Under the pieces are notes generated by a model. It was not told the origin of the DNA. It worked only from the letters and a program-made list of their open reading frames with translations, and searched no databases. 58,258 bases of DNA from an uncultured bacterium (GTDB lineage: Bacteria > Dictyoglomota > Dictyoglomia > Dictyoglomales > Dictyoglomaceae), in NCBI GenBank assembly GCA_938034905.1, contig CALHLF010000030.1, forward strand, positions 1-58,258, in the 5' to 3' direction. A program made the translations under genes and the position numbers. Below are positions 1-8,127 of the stretch, one piece after another (the first letter of the stretch is position 1; each line of letters starts with the position of its first letter).

Positions 1-15
1 CGTGAGCTCTAACAT
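1..15 (-). CDS. start of a further minus-strand gene, cut by the window edge
   Basis: Immediately after the stop codon of the cyclodeaminase gene, an ATG at 15-13 opens a frame (M-L-E-L-T) that runs off the left edge. Only five codons are visible, so the product cannot be named. The tight spacing to the upstream gene suggests the same operon. There is no strong SD sequence, so the start is tentative. Confidence 0.3.
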
Positions 16-20
16 TTCAC

Positions 21-623
21 TTATATTTTTGCCCCGCCATCTAATTTCCAAAATTTCTTCCCTAAATCTTTTCCCCTTGTTTCTTTAATAAAACTCTCAT
101 CCTTTATATATTTCAGATTTATAAGAATATTGAGCCAGCTACCTTGAATTGCAGATTTAAGACAAAGAACTGAAACCCCAATATCACTTATAACATTGGG
201 ATTAGTATTTCCAACACATTTTTCTAATAATTTAAGGACTGATAATCCCATTTCCATTATTGATAAGGGAATCAAGGAGGCATCCTTTAATGCTTTTTCC
301 AAGGCCTCTCTTCTTGCTTCTTTTTGTTCTTCAGTCTCTTTAGGCATTCTATAGGCTCGGGAAACCTTGTTAAAAGCTGTAGTATCCTCCTCTATTAAAG
401 ATAAAAATTCATTCTGTAAGCTTTCAATTTCCTTTAACATCTCTTGTAAGATTGTCTCTTGTTCCTTAAATTTCTCCTTACCTATAGTTAAATTAATAAC
501 CATAGAAGATAATGCTGAACCCACTGCTCCTAAAAGGGCAGAAGCAGATCCACCACCAGGTGCTGGTTCCTTAGAAGCTAAAAGCATTATAAATTGCTCA
601 ATACTATGATTAACTATGGGCAT
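21..623 (-). CDS. cyclodeaminase/methenyl-THF cyclohydrolase family protein
   Basis: This 200-residue protein matches the FTCD cyclodeaminase / FchA family, which acts on formimino- or methenyl-tetrahydrofolate in one-carbon metabolism. Visible hallmarks are the N-terminal APGGGSASAL turn (about residues 21-30), the helical core, and the GNTNPNVISDIGVSVL segment near residues 137-152. Length fits the stand-alone bacterial form; there is no fused formiminotransferase domain. The ATG is preceded by AGGAGG at good spacing. It lies 14 bp behind a PLP-dependent acyltransferase gene and shares its promoter. Family members are cytosolic. Whether the substrate is formimino- or methenyl-THF cannot be told from sequence alone. 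Confidence 0.8.
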   Translation of the reverse strand: MPIVNHSIEQFIMLLASKEPAPGGGSASALLGAVGSALSSMVINLTIGKEKFKEQETILQEMLKEIESLQNEFLSLIEEDTTAFNKVSRAYRMPKETEEQKEARREALEKALKDASLIPLSIMEMGLSVLKLLEKCVGNTNPNVISDIGVSVLCLKSAIQGSWLNILINLKYIKDESFIKETRGKDLGKKFWKLDGGAKI

Positions 624-637
624 AAAATTCCTCCTTC

Positions 638-1837
638 TTATATTATTCCAATTTTTTTACCTGCCTTCTCAAATATTTCTAAGGCTCTATCTATCTGATC
701 CTCAGTATGAGTTGCCATATAACTTGTTCTCAGTAAAGACTGATTAGGAGGAACACCAGGGGGAAGGACAGGGTTGCAATAAACCCCTAAATCGAAAAGT
801 TCCTTCCACATATATATGGTCTTCCACCTATCTCTTATGTATACAGGAATAATTGGAGTACAACTATTTCCTATATCAAATCCTAAGGATTTTAACCCCT
901 CTCTCATTTTATTAGAAATCTTCCATAATCTTTCTATCCTTTCAGGCTCCTCCTGCATAATTTCTAGAGCTGCTAATGCAGCTGCAGTATTTGCAGGGGA
1001 CATACTGGCACTAAATATAAAAGATCTTGCATTATGCTTAATATAGAAAATTACTTCTTCATCTCCTGCTATAAAGCCACCTAAACTTGCGAAGGACTTA
1101 CTAAAAGTCCCCATGATAATATCCACATCATCTTCTACCCCAAAATAATTAGCAGTTCCTCTTCCTTGTTCTCCTAAAACCCCAATAGAATGAGCATCAT
1201 CTACCATAAGTCGAGCAGAATATTTTTTGCACAGTTTTACGATTTCAGGAAGAGGTGCAATATCTCCTGCCATGGAAAATATTCCATCTACTATAACAAG
1301 TTTTCCTGCATCATCTGGGCAACTTCTTAATACATTCTCTAAATCTTCCATATCATTGTGCTTAAATCTTAACATCTTACCATAGGACATCTTACATCCA
1401 TCAATAATTGAAGCATGATCTTCTTTATCGGTTATTGCAATATCATCCTTTCCTATAAGAGCAGAAATTGTTCCTACATTAGTCTGATATCCCGTAGAAA
1501 ATACTATGCAAGCTTCTTTATGTAAAAATTCTGCTAATCTTTCTTCTAACTCCCTATGTAGCGCTAAGGTTCCATTCATGAAACGAGAACCTGTACAGCT
1601 GGTACCATATTTTCTAATGGCATTAATAGCAGCCTCCTTTACCTTGGGATGGGTTGTGAGCCCCAAATAGTTATTAGAACCTAACATGATAAGTCTTCTT
1701 CCATTAATAACTACTTCTGTACCCTCAGTTTCTTCTAAAGGTAAGAAATAGGGATAGATTCCTTGCCTAATAGCATACCTTGCTTCAGATAGAGGATGCC
1801 CTGGCTCTAAATTTAAACATTTTTCAAATAAATCCAT
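638..1837 (-). CDS. PLP-dependent alpha-oxoamine synthase (KBL/BioF/SPT-like)
   Basis: This 399-residue enzyme belongs to the alpha-oxoamine synthase family of fold-type I PLP enzymes, which condense an amino acid with an acyl-CoA. The family signatures GSNNYLGL (about 53-60), HASIIDG (141-147), [10 protein letters not shown] (213-222) and the PLP lysine in [12 protein letters not shown] (K247) are all present. Members include 2-amino-3-ketobutyrate CoA ligase, 8-amino-7-oxononanoate synthase and serine palmitoyltransferase; specificity cannot be assigned. No bio genes are nearby. The downstream folate enzyme makes a glycine or one-carbon role (KBL-like) plausible but unproven. A separate promoter (1867-1895) lies upstream, so it need not depend on the sulfur operon. 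Confidence 0.8.
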   Translation of the reverse strand: MDLFEKCLNLEPGHPLSEARYAIRQGIYPYFLPLEETEGTEVVINGRRLIMLGSNNYLGLTTHPKVKEAAINAIRKYGTSCTGSRFMNGTLALHRELEERLAEFLHKEACIVFSTGYQTNVGTISALIGKDDIAITDKEDHASIIDGCKMSYGKMLRFKHNDMEDLENVLRSCPDDAGKLVIVDGIFSMAGDIAPLPEIVKLCKKYSARLMVDDAHSIGVLGEQGRGTANYFGVEDDVDIIMGTFSKSFASLGGFIAGDEEVIFYIKHNARSFIFSASMSPANTAAALAALEIMQEEPERIERLWKISNKMREGLKSLGFDIGNSCTPIIPVYIRDRWKTIYMWKELFDLGVYCNPVLPPGVPPNQSLLRTSYMATHTEDQIDRALEIFEKAGKKIGII

Positions 1838-1866
1838 TTAGCATCCCAGCCTTTCTGTTTTTTTAT

Positions 1867-1895
1867 ATTTTAATCTTTAAGAAAGGGAATATCAA
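1867..1895 (-). promoter_or_regulatory. sigma-70-type promoter for the acyltransferase/cyclodeaminase pair
   Basis: On the minus strand, TTGATA (1895-1890) and TAAAAT (1872-1867) are separated by 17 bp. They sit in the 80-bp gap between ttuA and the acyltransferase gene and put the start of transcription near 1860. Confidence 0.5.
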
Positions 1896-1917
1896 CAAGG
1901 GGAGAGAAGATTTTCTT

Positions 1918-2835
1918 CTAAAGTTTTGCAAGTTTCATCTTTATATTACATACTGCGCATATCTCAAGAGATGAAGGTTCATTACAGATCTTACATCTTT
2001 GAAGATTCTCTTCAGTTATTTTATTAGCAAGTAATGGATAGAATTTCCTTAAAAAATTATTAAAGAATCTTAACTTTGTCCCTGGAAATTGTTCCTCGAT
2101 ATCTCCAAGAATTTTTTTATATTTTAAAGAGGTAGCTCCTGTACTTAGAGGGCATTCTTGTTCTATATATTTTATTCCCATAAGAAAAGTGTAAAGAGCG
2201 CTTTCTTTTTCTGTAATTCTACAATATGGTTTAACCTTCCTTACAAATATATTTTCATATTCTTTAAGAATAGGATATTGTTTTGAAAGATAATCCAAAT
2301 TCCAATTTAAAATATTTCCAAAAAGTACAGATATCTCATCATCGAGATTATGACCTGTTGCAAGAGTATTATAACCTTCTTTTTTAGAAATCTTATTCAT
2401 GTAATATCTTTTTATTATCCCACAAATAGAACATGGAGGTTTATTAGGTATTTTTTCTTTTAATATAGAAATTGATGCAATTTCAGTGCTTAAATCCACA
2501 ATATATAACTTCCTTTCAATTTTTTTGGCAAACTCTTCTACATATTCTCTACTTTTTTTAGAGTAATCATTTATTCCAAGATCAATATGTATTCCATCTG
2601 CGTTATATCCAAGTTTATTTAATACAAACCATAACCCTAAACTATCTTTACCTCCAGAGACTGCTACTAAGATTCTATCTTCCTTTGTAAACATTTGAAA
2701 ATCCTTTATAGTATTTTGTACCCTTCTCTCAAACCACTCTATAAAGTGTTCCTTGCATAAACTAAGATTATATGATGGTAAATTTACTATTGCATTTTTC
2801 TTAATACCTTTTGTTTTACAAATCTTACAGTTCAC
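1918..2835 (-). CDS. ttuA: tRNA-5-methyluridine(54) 2-sulfurtransferase TtuA
   Basis: This 305-residue PP-loop ATPase adenylates U54 of tRNA for thiolation, giving the 2-thio-ribothymidine that stabilises tRNA in thermophiles. Features in order: an N-terminal zinc finger (C3, C6, C27, H30), the PP-loop SGGKDS (60-65), the iron-sulfur cysteines C135/C138 (PPCSIC) and C228 (ECPLS), and a C-terminal zinc finger (C281, C284, C293, C296). The paired zinc fingers distinguish TtuA from TtcA (tRNA 2-thiocytidine). The start is GTG at 2835, three bases after the stop of the sulfur-carrier gene. Its SD sequence lies within the last codons of that gene. The adjacent ubiquitin-like carrier is the expected sulfur donor. 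Confidence 0.9.
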   Translation of the reverse strand: MNCKICKTKGIKKNAIVNLPSYNLSLCKEHFIEWFERRVQNTIKDFQMFTKEDRILVAVSGGKDSLGLWFVLNKLGYNADGIHIDLGINDYSKKSREYVEEFAKKIERKLYIVDLSTEIASISILKEKIPNKPPCSICGIIKRYYMNKISKKEGYNTLATGHNLDDEISVLFGNILNWNLDYLSKQYPILKEYENIFVRKVKPYCRITEKESALYTFLMGIKYIEQECPLSTGATSLKYKKILGDIEEQFPGTKLRFFNNFLRKFYPLLANKITEENLQRCKICNEPSSLEICAVCNIKMKLAKL

Positions 2836-2838
2836 TTG

Positions 2839-3054
2839 TTACCCTCCTGAAACTGCATTTATAACTTCTATTTCATCCTCTGGAGAGATAGAAGTATTTA
2901 ACAAAACTATCTCACCATTTTTAACCACAAAGGCATATTCTTCAGAAAGCCCTAAAAACTTTAAAATATCCTTTGGACTTAATTTATTTTTGTCTGAAGC
3001 TAAATTATATATTTTTCCTCTATATTTAATATTAAATATGAATTTTTGCTCCAT
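2839..3054 (-). CDS. ttuB: ubiquitin-like sulfur carrier TtuB (ThiS/MoaD fold)
   Basis: A 71-residue beta-grasp protein ending in Gly-Gly (NAVSGG), the tail that is adenylated and converted to thiocarboxylate in ThiS, MoaD and TtuB. Its place directly before ttuA, three bases apart, argues for the TtuB role. A second carrier (thiS) with its own thiG lies in the divergent thiamin operon. TtuB-type carriers are known from Thermus to be activated by a ThiF/MoeB-like E1 enzyme; the ThiF in this window is a candidate shared activator, which is inference. The ATG at 3054 follows GAGGGGGAGAAAA, a good SD. The codons for the GG tail also supply the SD for ttuA. Confidence 0.82.
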   Translation of the reverse strand: MEQKFIFNIKYRGKIYNLASDKNKLSPKDILKFLGLSEEYAFVVKNGEIVLLNTSISPEDEIEVINAVSGG

Positions 3055-3075
3055 TTTTCTCCCCCTCTACTTATC

Positions 3076-4029
3076 TTAAAATTCAAAATATTGAGCCATA
3101 GAAAGATATCTTTCCCCAGTATCAGGAAGGACAACAACTACTCTTTTATCTTTTCCTAAATCCCTTGCAATTTTTAGTGCTGCGTACATGTTTGCTCCTG
3201 CAGAGATGCCTACAAATAGCCCTTCTTCTCTTGCTAATCTCTGAGAAGTCCCAAAAGCATCATTATCGCTAACCTGAATAATCTCATCTATTATTTTTAG
3301 ATTTAAAACATCAGGAATAAAACCTGCCCCAATTCCTTGAATCTTGTGAGGTCCAGGTTTTCCTCCTGAGAGAACTGGACTTGCTAATGGTTCTACAGCT
3401 ATTATTTTTATATTAGAATTTTTTCCCTTTAAGAATTCCCCAACACCAGTTATAGTTCCTCCTGTTCCTACCCCCGCTACGAAAGCATCTATTTTACCCT
3501 CTACCGCCTCCCATATTTCTATCGCTGTTGTTTCTCTATGAATTTTAGGATTTGCAGGATTTTTAAATTGTTGAGGCATAAAACTATTTGGAATCTCCTT
3601 TAGTAATTCTTCTGCCTTTTTTACTGCTCCAGCCATTCCTTCAATTCCAGGAGTAAGAATTACTTGTGCTCCATATGCTTTTAATATGGAAATTCTCTCT
3701 GAACTTACAGTTTCTGGCATCACTAAAATACATTTGTATCCTTTTACAGCAGAGATCATGGCAAGTCCAATTCCTGTATTTCCACTGGTGGGTTCAATTA
3801 TAGTGGAGCCATTTTTTAATAATCCTTGTTTTTCTGCCTCATTAATCATAGAGAAACATATTCTGTCCTTTACACTTCCACCTGGATTAAAGGATTCAAG
3901 TTTTGCTATGATTTCTGCCATTTCAGGCTCTACAATTTTATTGATTCTTACCATAGGCGTGTTACCAATAAGGTCTATTACACTATTTGCTATCTTTGGA
4001 TATTTAATCCCTCTATCCTCTATATTCAT
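3076..4029 (-). CDS. cysK: cysteine synthase (O-acetylserine sulfhydrylase)
   Basis: This 317-residue fold-type II PLP enzyme makes cysteine from O-acetylserine and sulfide. The PLP lysine lies in NPGGSVKDR (K54). The substrate loop PTSGNTGIG, the phosphate loop GTGGTITG and a C-terminal PDTGERYLS complete the signature. Length matches CysK/CysM. The gene lies 32 bp behind an Rrf2 regulator and 21 bp before the sulfur carrier, so one transcript should link cysteine supply with tRNA thiolation. In Bacillus subtilis CysK is also a partner of the Rrf2 regulator CymR; whether that holds here is inference. AGGAGG precedes the ATG. Confidence 0.93.
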   Translation of the reverse strand: MNIEDRGIKYPKIANSVIDLIGNTPMVRINKIVEPEMAEIIAKLESFNPGGSVKDRICFSMINEAEKQGLLKNGSTIIEPTSGNTGIGLAMISAVKGYKCILVMPETVSSERISILKAYGAQVILTPGIEGMAGAVKKAEELLKEIPNSFMPQQFKNPANPKIHRETTAIEIWEAVEGKIDAFVAGVGTGGTITGVGEFLKGKNSNIKIIAVEPLASPVLSGGKPGPHKIQGIGAGFIPDVLNLKIIDEIIQVSDNDAFGTSQRLAREEGLFVGISAGANMYAALKIARDLGKDKRVVVVLPDTGERYLSMAQYFEF

Positions 4030-4061
4030 TTCTCACTACCTCCTTTTTTTATTCATAATAA

Positions 4062-4472
4062 TTATATTTGATACATTAAAGATGATTCTCTTAATTTATT
4101 TACTATATCTTCAAAGGTAAATTTATTAAGCATCTCAGAAAGAGATTTTTCTACTTCTATCCATACAGGAAGAAGAGAAGATTTTCTCATAACTTCTCCT
4201 ATCTTTATAACTGGGCCTTCTAAATACTCTATTACTTCTTTTAGAGTAATACTATTAGGAGCTTTAACAAGAATATACCCACCTTCTTTTCCTCTGATAC
4301 TTTTAACTAAACCCATATTTTTTAAATCAATCAAAATCTGTATCAGATATTTCACTGGAATTCCTTGTTTCTTTGCAATTACATTTATAGGTAAAGGTTC
4401 TGTATTAGGCCAATGAAGAGAAAGTTCTAAAATTGCCCTACAGGCATAATCACATTTTGCTGAAATCAGCAT
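4062..4472 (-). CDS. Rrf2-family transcriptional regulator (CymR-like)
   Basis: A 136-residue winged-helix regulator of the Rrf2 family, with the N-terminal A-x-YA-x-RA-x-LEL-x-L pattern and the wing RGKEGGYILVKAPNSITL (about 59-76). The three cysteines that hold the iron-sulfur cluster in IscR/NsrR are absent from the region around residues 85-105; only C7 and C11 occur. It is therefore likely a cluster-free CymR-type regulator of cysteine metabolism, which suits its place at the head of the cysK-ttuB-ttuA operon. An inverted repeat downstream of its own promoter (4496-4510) is a candidate autoregulatory site. Confidence 0.85.
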   Translation of the reverse strand: MLISAKCDYACRAILELSLHWPNTEPLPINVIAKKQGIPVKYLIQILIDLKNMGLVKSIRGKEGGYILVKAPNSITLKEVIEYLEGPVIKIGEVMRKSSLLPVWIEVEKSLSEMLNKFTFEDIVNKLRESSLMYQI

Positions 4473-4495
4473 TTTTCTCTTTTCCCTCCTAATAT

Positions 4496-4510
4496 TTACT
4501 ATTTTAGTAA
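4496..4510. promoter_or_regulatory. inverted repeat, candidate Rrf2 operator
   Basis: TTACTA-TTT-TAGTAA is a perfect 6+3+6 inverted repeat between the rrf2 -10 box and its start codon. A further direct copy (TTAGTAA) follows at 4513-4519. The position just after the predicted transcription start suits a repressor. Assignment to the adjacent Rrf2 protein is inference. Confidence 0.4.
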
Positions 4511-4519
4511 TCTTAGTAA

Positions 4520-4548
4520 TGTATAATCTAAAAATTAAAATATGTCAA
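4520..4548 (-). promoter_or_regulatory. promoter of the rrf2-cysK-ttuB-ttuA operon
   Basis: On the minus strand, TTGACA (4548-4543) and TATACA (4525-4520) are 17 bp apart. Transcription should start near 4513. It is divergent from the thiamin-operon promoter about 20 bp away. Confidence 0.65.
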
Positions 4549-4564
4549 GTACTAAATTTTTTAT

Positions 4565-4593
4565 TTGCACTTTTCTTTTTTCCTTATTATAAT
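4565..4593 (+). promoter_or_regulatory. promoter of the thiamin operon
   Basis: TTGCAC (4565-4570) and TATAAT (4588-4593) are separated by 17 bp. The predicted start near 4600 lies just upstream of the TPP riboswitch. Confidence 0.65.
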
Positions 4594-4608
4594 TTATTAA
4601 AATATCTG

Positions 4609-4712
4609 GTTAGGGGAGCTGAAGGGATAAGTTCGGCTGAGAGGAGGTCTAAGATCCCGACCTCGACCCTTTGAACCTGATCCGGGTAATGCCGGCGGAG
4701 GGAAAGAGTATG
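4609..4712 (+). promoter_or_regulatory. TPP riboswitch (THI element)
   Basis: The conserved THI-box elements are visible in order: AGGGGAGCT (about 4612-4620), GGCTGAGAGGAGG (about 4635-4647), then ACCTGATCCGGGTAATGCCGGCG and GAGGGAA (4674-4704). Thiamin pyrophosphate binding should favour the terminator that follows at 4733 and switch off the seven thi genes downstream. Family recognition is strong; exact boundaries are estimated. Confidence 0.95.
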
Positions 4713-4732
4713 AAAAGATATTAAAATTTTTT

Positions 4733-4769
4733 AAAGACCGCTGGTAATACCCAAGCGGTCTTTCTTTTT
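4733..4769 (+). terminator. riboswitch-controlled intrinsic terminator
   Basis: AAAGACCGCT (4733-4742) pairs perfectly with AGCGGTCTTT (4754-4763) around an 11-base loop and is followed by CTTTTT. It stands between the TPP aptamer and thiS, so transcriptional attenuation is the likely mechanism. Confidence 0.85.
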
Positions 4770-4791
4770 ATGTAAAGGGGTGATTAAAAGA

Positions 4792-4986
4792 ATGATAATT
4801 TACGTAAACGATAAAGAAATAAATTTTGAGGGAAATATAAAAGAACTTCTTAAATTTTTTAATTATAAACCTGAAGGGATAGCAGTTTTAGTTAATGGAG
4901 AAATTTTAAAAAGGGAGTATTGGGAAACCTATAAGTTGAAAGAAAAAGATTATATTGAAATTGTCACATTAGTAGGGGGAGGATAA
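4792..4986 (+). CDS. thiS: sulfur carrier protein ThiS
   Basis: A 64-residue beta-grasp protein ending in Gly-Gly-Gly, the tail charged with sulfur for thiazole synthesis. I chose the ATG at 4792 over an in-frame GTG at 4780. The GTG overlaps the SD (AAAGGGGTGA, 4774-4783), whereas the ATG follows it and yields the usual ThiS N-terminus (MIIYVNDKEINF). It is the first gene after the TPP riboswitch. The stop is four bases before thiG, and the GG-tail codons serve as the thiG SD. ThiF (6861-7469) should adenylate it. Confidence 0.9.
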   Translation: MIIYVNDKEINFEGNIKELLKFFNYKPEGIAVLVNGEILKREYWETYKLKEKDYIEIVTLVGGG

Positions 4987-4990
4987 AAGA

Positions 4991-5767
4991 ATGAGTTTAA
5001 TGATAGGTGGAAAGTTAATTGTAAATAGGCTTTTTGTAGGAACAGGAAAACTTCCGGATTACAGTGTTATAAAAAGAATGTATGAAGAACTTAAAATAGA
5101 AGTTTTTGCAGTAGCAGTAAGAAGAATAAATTTAGAAAAGGGAACAAAATATTCTATTCTCGATTTTTTACCAAAAGAAGCTAAAATCATGGTAAATACA
5201 TCAGGAGCAAGAAATCATAAAGAGGCAGTAAAAATTGCCTTAATTGGAAGAGAGATTACAAATTCTGATTGGGTGAAGATTGAAATATCAGGTGAGTTAA
5301 AATATCTTTTTCCAGATAATGAGGAGACTCTAAAGGCTTCAGAAATTCTTGTAAAAGAAGGTTTCAAGGTATTTCCATACATCTTTCCAGATCTTGTACT
5401 CGCAAAAAAATTAGAAGACATAGGAGTTTCTGCTGTAATGCCTCTTGGATCACCTATTGGGAGTAATAAGGGGATTGATTGTGAAACTTTACTTAAAGCT
5501 ATTATAAATGAGATAGACATCCCTGTAATAATTGATGCAGGTATAGGAAAACCTTCTCATGCAGCAAAAGCTATGGAGCTTGGGGCAGATGCAGTACTTA
5601 TAAATACTGCTATTGCTACTTCTTTTGATCCCTTTTTAATGGCAAAGGCTTTTAGTATGGCAGTCTCTGCAGGAAGATTAGCTTACGAAATTGGTCTTCC
5701 AAAGGAGCAGGAATATGCATCTCCTTCTTCCCCATTGGCAGATCTTATAAGGGGTGAAACTAAATGA
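4991..5767 (+). CDS. thiG: thiazole synthase ThiG
   Basis: A 258-residue TIM-barrel protein that builds the thiazole phosphate from deoxyxylulose 5-phosphate, the ThiS thiocarboxylate and dehydroglycine. The catalytic lysine lies in the WVKIEISG strand (about residues 89-96). The phosphate-binding strands PLGSPIGSNKG and VIIDAGIGKPSHAAKAMELGADAVLINTAIA-type ending match the family. Length equals the usual 250-265. It overlaps thiH by four bases (ATGA). With thiH rather than thiO present, dehydroglycine should come from tyrosine cleavage, consistent with an anaerobe. Confidence 0.95.
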   Translation: MSLMIGGKLIVNRLFVGTGKLPDYSVIKRMYEELKIEVFAVAVRRINLEKGTKYSILDFLPKEAKIMVNTSGARNHKEAVKIALIGREITNSDWVKIEISGELKYLFPDNEETLKASEILVKEGFKVFPYIFPDLVLAKKLEDIGVSAVMPLGSPIGSNKGIDCETLLKAIINEIDIPVIIDAGIGKPSHAAKAMELGADAVLINTAIATSFDPFLMAKAFSMAVSAGRLAYEIGLPKEQEYASPSSPLADLIRGETK

Positions 5768-6864
5768 TAGAAAGAATCTTAGAAGAGGCAGATAAACTTT
5801 TAAAGGATAAAGATCAAAGGAATAATATAGAGGATATTCTTACAAAAGAAAAACTTTCTCCAAAAGACTTTTTATCTCTTATTCTGGATGATGATGATAA
5901 TAATCTTTTTATAATGGCAGAAATATCTAAAAAGATAACAGAAAGATATTTTGGAAAAGTAATAAATCTCTTTACTCCTCTTTATCTTTCTAATTTCTGT
6001 ATCTGTGGATGTTCCTATTGTGGATTTTCTATGGAAAATAAAAATCTTAAAAGAATAAAACTCAATACTGAAGAAATTATAAAAGAATTTGAAAGTATTA
6101 AATCTCATGGAATCGATAGTATTCTTCTTCTTACAGGTTGTGATAGAATAAATACTCCCTTTGAATATATTCTTTCTGGAGTAAGAATAGCGAAGGACAT
6201 GTTTTCTGAAGTAGTAATTGAAGTTTATTCTTTAGAGGAAGAGGAATATAGAATTTTGGCCACAAATGGACTTACAGGAGTTACCCTTTATCAGGAAACA
6301 TATAACAAAGAGGTCTATAAAAAGCTTCATCCATATGGGCCTAAAAAAGATTATTACTATAGATTATATACTCAAGAGAGGGCACTAAGGGCAGGAGTAA
6401 AGGAAGTAACCTTGGGAGTTCTTTTAGGACTTAATGATCCTATTGAAGATGTATTTAAAATGGTTCTCCATGCGGAGTATCTTTTGAAAAAATTTCCAAA
6501 TGCAGAGATAAGTATATCTTTCCCAAGATTTCGTCCTGCTGGAACAAATTTTAAGGAAGCCTTTAAAGTTACCGACAAAATGCTATTGAGATTTATTTTT
6601 TCCACAAGAATCTACTTAAAAAATGTGGGAATTACCTTGTCTACACGGGAAACCCCTAAACTCCGTGATGCCCTTATTGGCTATGGAATTACAAAGATGT
6701 CTGCAGGATCAAAAACTTCTGTAGGGGGTTATGCTAAGGATTATTCATCAGGAAATCAATTTGAAAATGAGGATAGAAGAAGTGTAGAAGAAATAGTTGA
6801 AGTAATAAGAAATAAAGGATATCGTCCTGAATTTACTAACTGGATAGGGGGGTTAATAGTATGA
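5764..6864 (+). CDS. thiH: 2-iminoacetate synthase ThiH (radical SAM)
   Basis: A 366-residue radical SAM tyrosine lyase that yields dehydroglycine for ThiG plus p-cresol. The cluster motif CX3CX2C is at C79, C83 and C86. The C-terminal half carries the ThiH/BATS-type region with SAGSKTSVGGY near residue 318. It overlaps both thiG and thiF by four bases, implying translational coupling. Using ThiH instead of the oxygen-dependent ThiO is what an anaerobe would be expected to do. Confidence 0.94.
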   Translation: MIERILEEADKLLKDKDQRNNIEDILTKEKLSPKDFLSLILDDDDNNLFIMAEISKKITERYFGKVINLFTPLYLSNFCICGCSYCGFSMENKNLKRIKLNTEEIIKEFESIKSHGIDSILLLTGCDRINTPFEYILSGVRIAKDMFSEVVIEVYSLEEEEYRILATNGLTGVTLYQETYNKEVYKKLHPYGPKKDYYYRLYTQERALRAGVKEVTLGVLLGLNDPIEDVFKMVLHAEYLLKKFPNAEISISFPRFRPAGTNFKEAFKVTDKMLLRFIFSTRIYLKNVGITLSTRETPKLRDALIGYGITKMSAGSKTSVGGYAKDYSSGNQFENEDRRSVEEIVEVIRNKGYRPEFTNWIGGLIV

Positions 6865-7469
6865 CAGATTTTCGTAACATGCTTTTAAAATATTTTACAG
6901 AGGAAAATCTTAAAAAAATAGAAAATACTAAAGTTGTAATTGTGGGATGTGGTGGACTGGGATCTAATGCTGCTATCACATTAACAAGAACAGGATTTTC
7001 TAATTTTATCCTGGTAGATTTTGATAAAGTAGAAATTTCCAATTTAAATAGACAATTTTACTTTTTTCATCAAATTGGAATGCCAAAAGTATTAGCTTTA
7101 AAGGAAAATATCTTACTTATAAATAAAGACTGTAATATTGTAACCTATCAGGAGAAAATAACCAAAGAAAATGCAAAAGATATTCTCTCTCAAGGAGATA
7201 TTATCTTTGAGGCAGTAGATAGAGCAGAAGTAAAGACTCTTCTCTTAGAAACTGCTATATCTTTGGGAAAGAAAATTGTTATGGCATCAGGAGTATGTGG
7301 ATTTGGAGATACTGAAAATATTACTATAAAAAGATTAAATAACGTTACTATAATTGGTGATTTTTCAAGTGATAATTCAAGATTTCATCCCTACGCTCCT
7401 AAAGTAATAACAGTTTCTAGTATGCAGTGTGATGAACTTTTAAGGATGGTGCTTTATTATGAAGGATAA
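6861..7469 (+). CDS. thiF: ThiS adenylyltransferase ThiF
   Basis: A 202-residue E1-like enzyme with the nucleotide-binding GCGGLGSNAA motif (about 30-39) and a downstream acidic strand (LVDFDKVEISNLNRQF), which adenylates the C-terminal glycine of ThiS. It is the short ThiF type, without a MoeB rhodanese domain. It overlaps thiH by 4 bp and thiE by 11 bp. It might also activate TtuB from the divergent sulfur operon, since no second E1 gene is seen in the window; this is inference only. Confidence 0.9.
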   Translation: MTDFRNMLLKYFTEENLKKIENTKVVIVGCGGLGSNAAITLTRTGFSNFILVDFDKVEISNLNRQFYFFHQIGMPKVLALKENILLINKDCNIVTYQEKITKENAKDILSQGDIIFEAVDRAEVKTLLLETAISLGKKIVMASGVCGFGDTENITIKRLNNVTIIGDFSSDNSRFHPYAPKVITVSSMQCDELLRMVLYYEG

Positions 7470-8127
7470 AAAGTTAGCTTATTTTAAAAATCCTAATCTT
7501 TATTGTATTACTGCAGAAAATATATCCTTAGGAAGGAAAAATGTTGAGGTAGTAAAAATGATCCTTGACGCAGGAGTAAGAATTATCCAGTATAGAGAGA
7601 AAAAGAAAAGTTTAAGGGAAAAATATGAAGAAGCGCTTATTCTAAGGAAACTCACCTATGAATATGATGCTATTTTAATAATAAACGATCATTTGGATTT
7701 ATGTAAGATGGTAGAAGGAGATGGAGTTCATTTAGGACAAGATGATTATCCTATCCCTATAGCAAGGAGTTTTCTAGGAGAAGATTATATAATTGGGGTA
7801 ACAGTCCATAATATAGAGCAAATTATAAAGGCTTATAAGGAGGGGGCGGATTATTTAGGACTTGGACCAATATTTGAAAGCTATACAAAAGAAAATCCTC
7901 ATCCTCCTATAGGACTTGAGATTTTAAATTGGGCTACCTCTCATATAAAAATTCCTATTGTTGCTATAGGAGGAATAAAGGAATCAAATCTTCCCTTAGT
8001 ATTGAAAAATGGAGGGAAATGTGTTGCTATGGTTAGTGAAATTGTATCCTCAGAAAACATAAAGGAGAAAATAAAGAAAATCTTTAAAATACTGGAGGGA
8101 TATAGCTATGGGAAAAACGATACTTGA
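7459..8127 (+). CDS. thiE: thiamin-phosphate synthase ThiE
   Basis: A 222-residue TIM-barrel enzyme joining HMP-pyrophosphate and thiazole phosphate into thiamin phosphate. The hallmark segments YREK (about 49), IINDHLDLC, GVHLGQDD, GVTVHN, YLGLGPIF and IPIVAIGGI are all visible in order. Its start overlaps the thiF end by 11 bp and its end overlaps thiC by 20 bp. Length is typical of stand-alone ThiE. Confidence 0.95.
   Translation: MKDKKLAYFKNPNLYCITAENISLGRKNVEVVKMILDAGVRIIQYREKKKSLREKYEEALILRKLTYEYDAILIINDHLDLCKMVEGDGVHLGQDDYPIPIARSFLGEDYIIGVTVHNIEQIIKAYKEGADYLGLGPIFESYTKENPHPPIGLEILNWATSHIKIPIVAIGGIKESNLPLVLKNGGKCVAMVSEIVSSENIKEKIKKIFKILEGYSYGKNDT

Noticed and set aside
1918-2835. TtcA (tRNA cytidine-32 thiolase) for the PP-loop gene
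   Set aside because: Two zinc fingers and an adjacent GG-tailed sulfur carrier fit TtuA instead.
4780-4791. GTG at 4780 as the thiS start
   Set aside because: It overlaps the SD sequence; the ATG at 4792 has normal spacing and gives the usual ThiS N-terminus.
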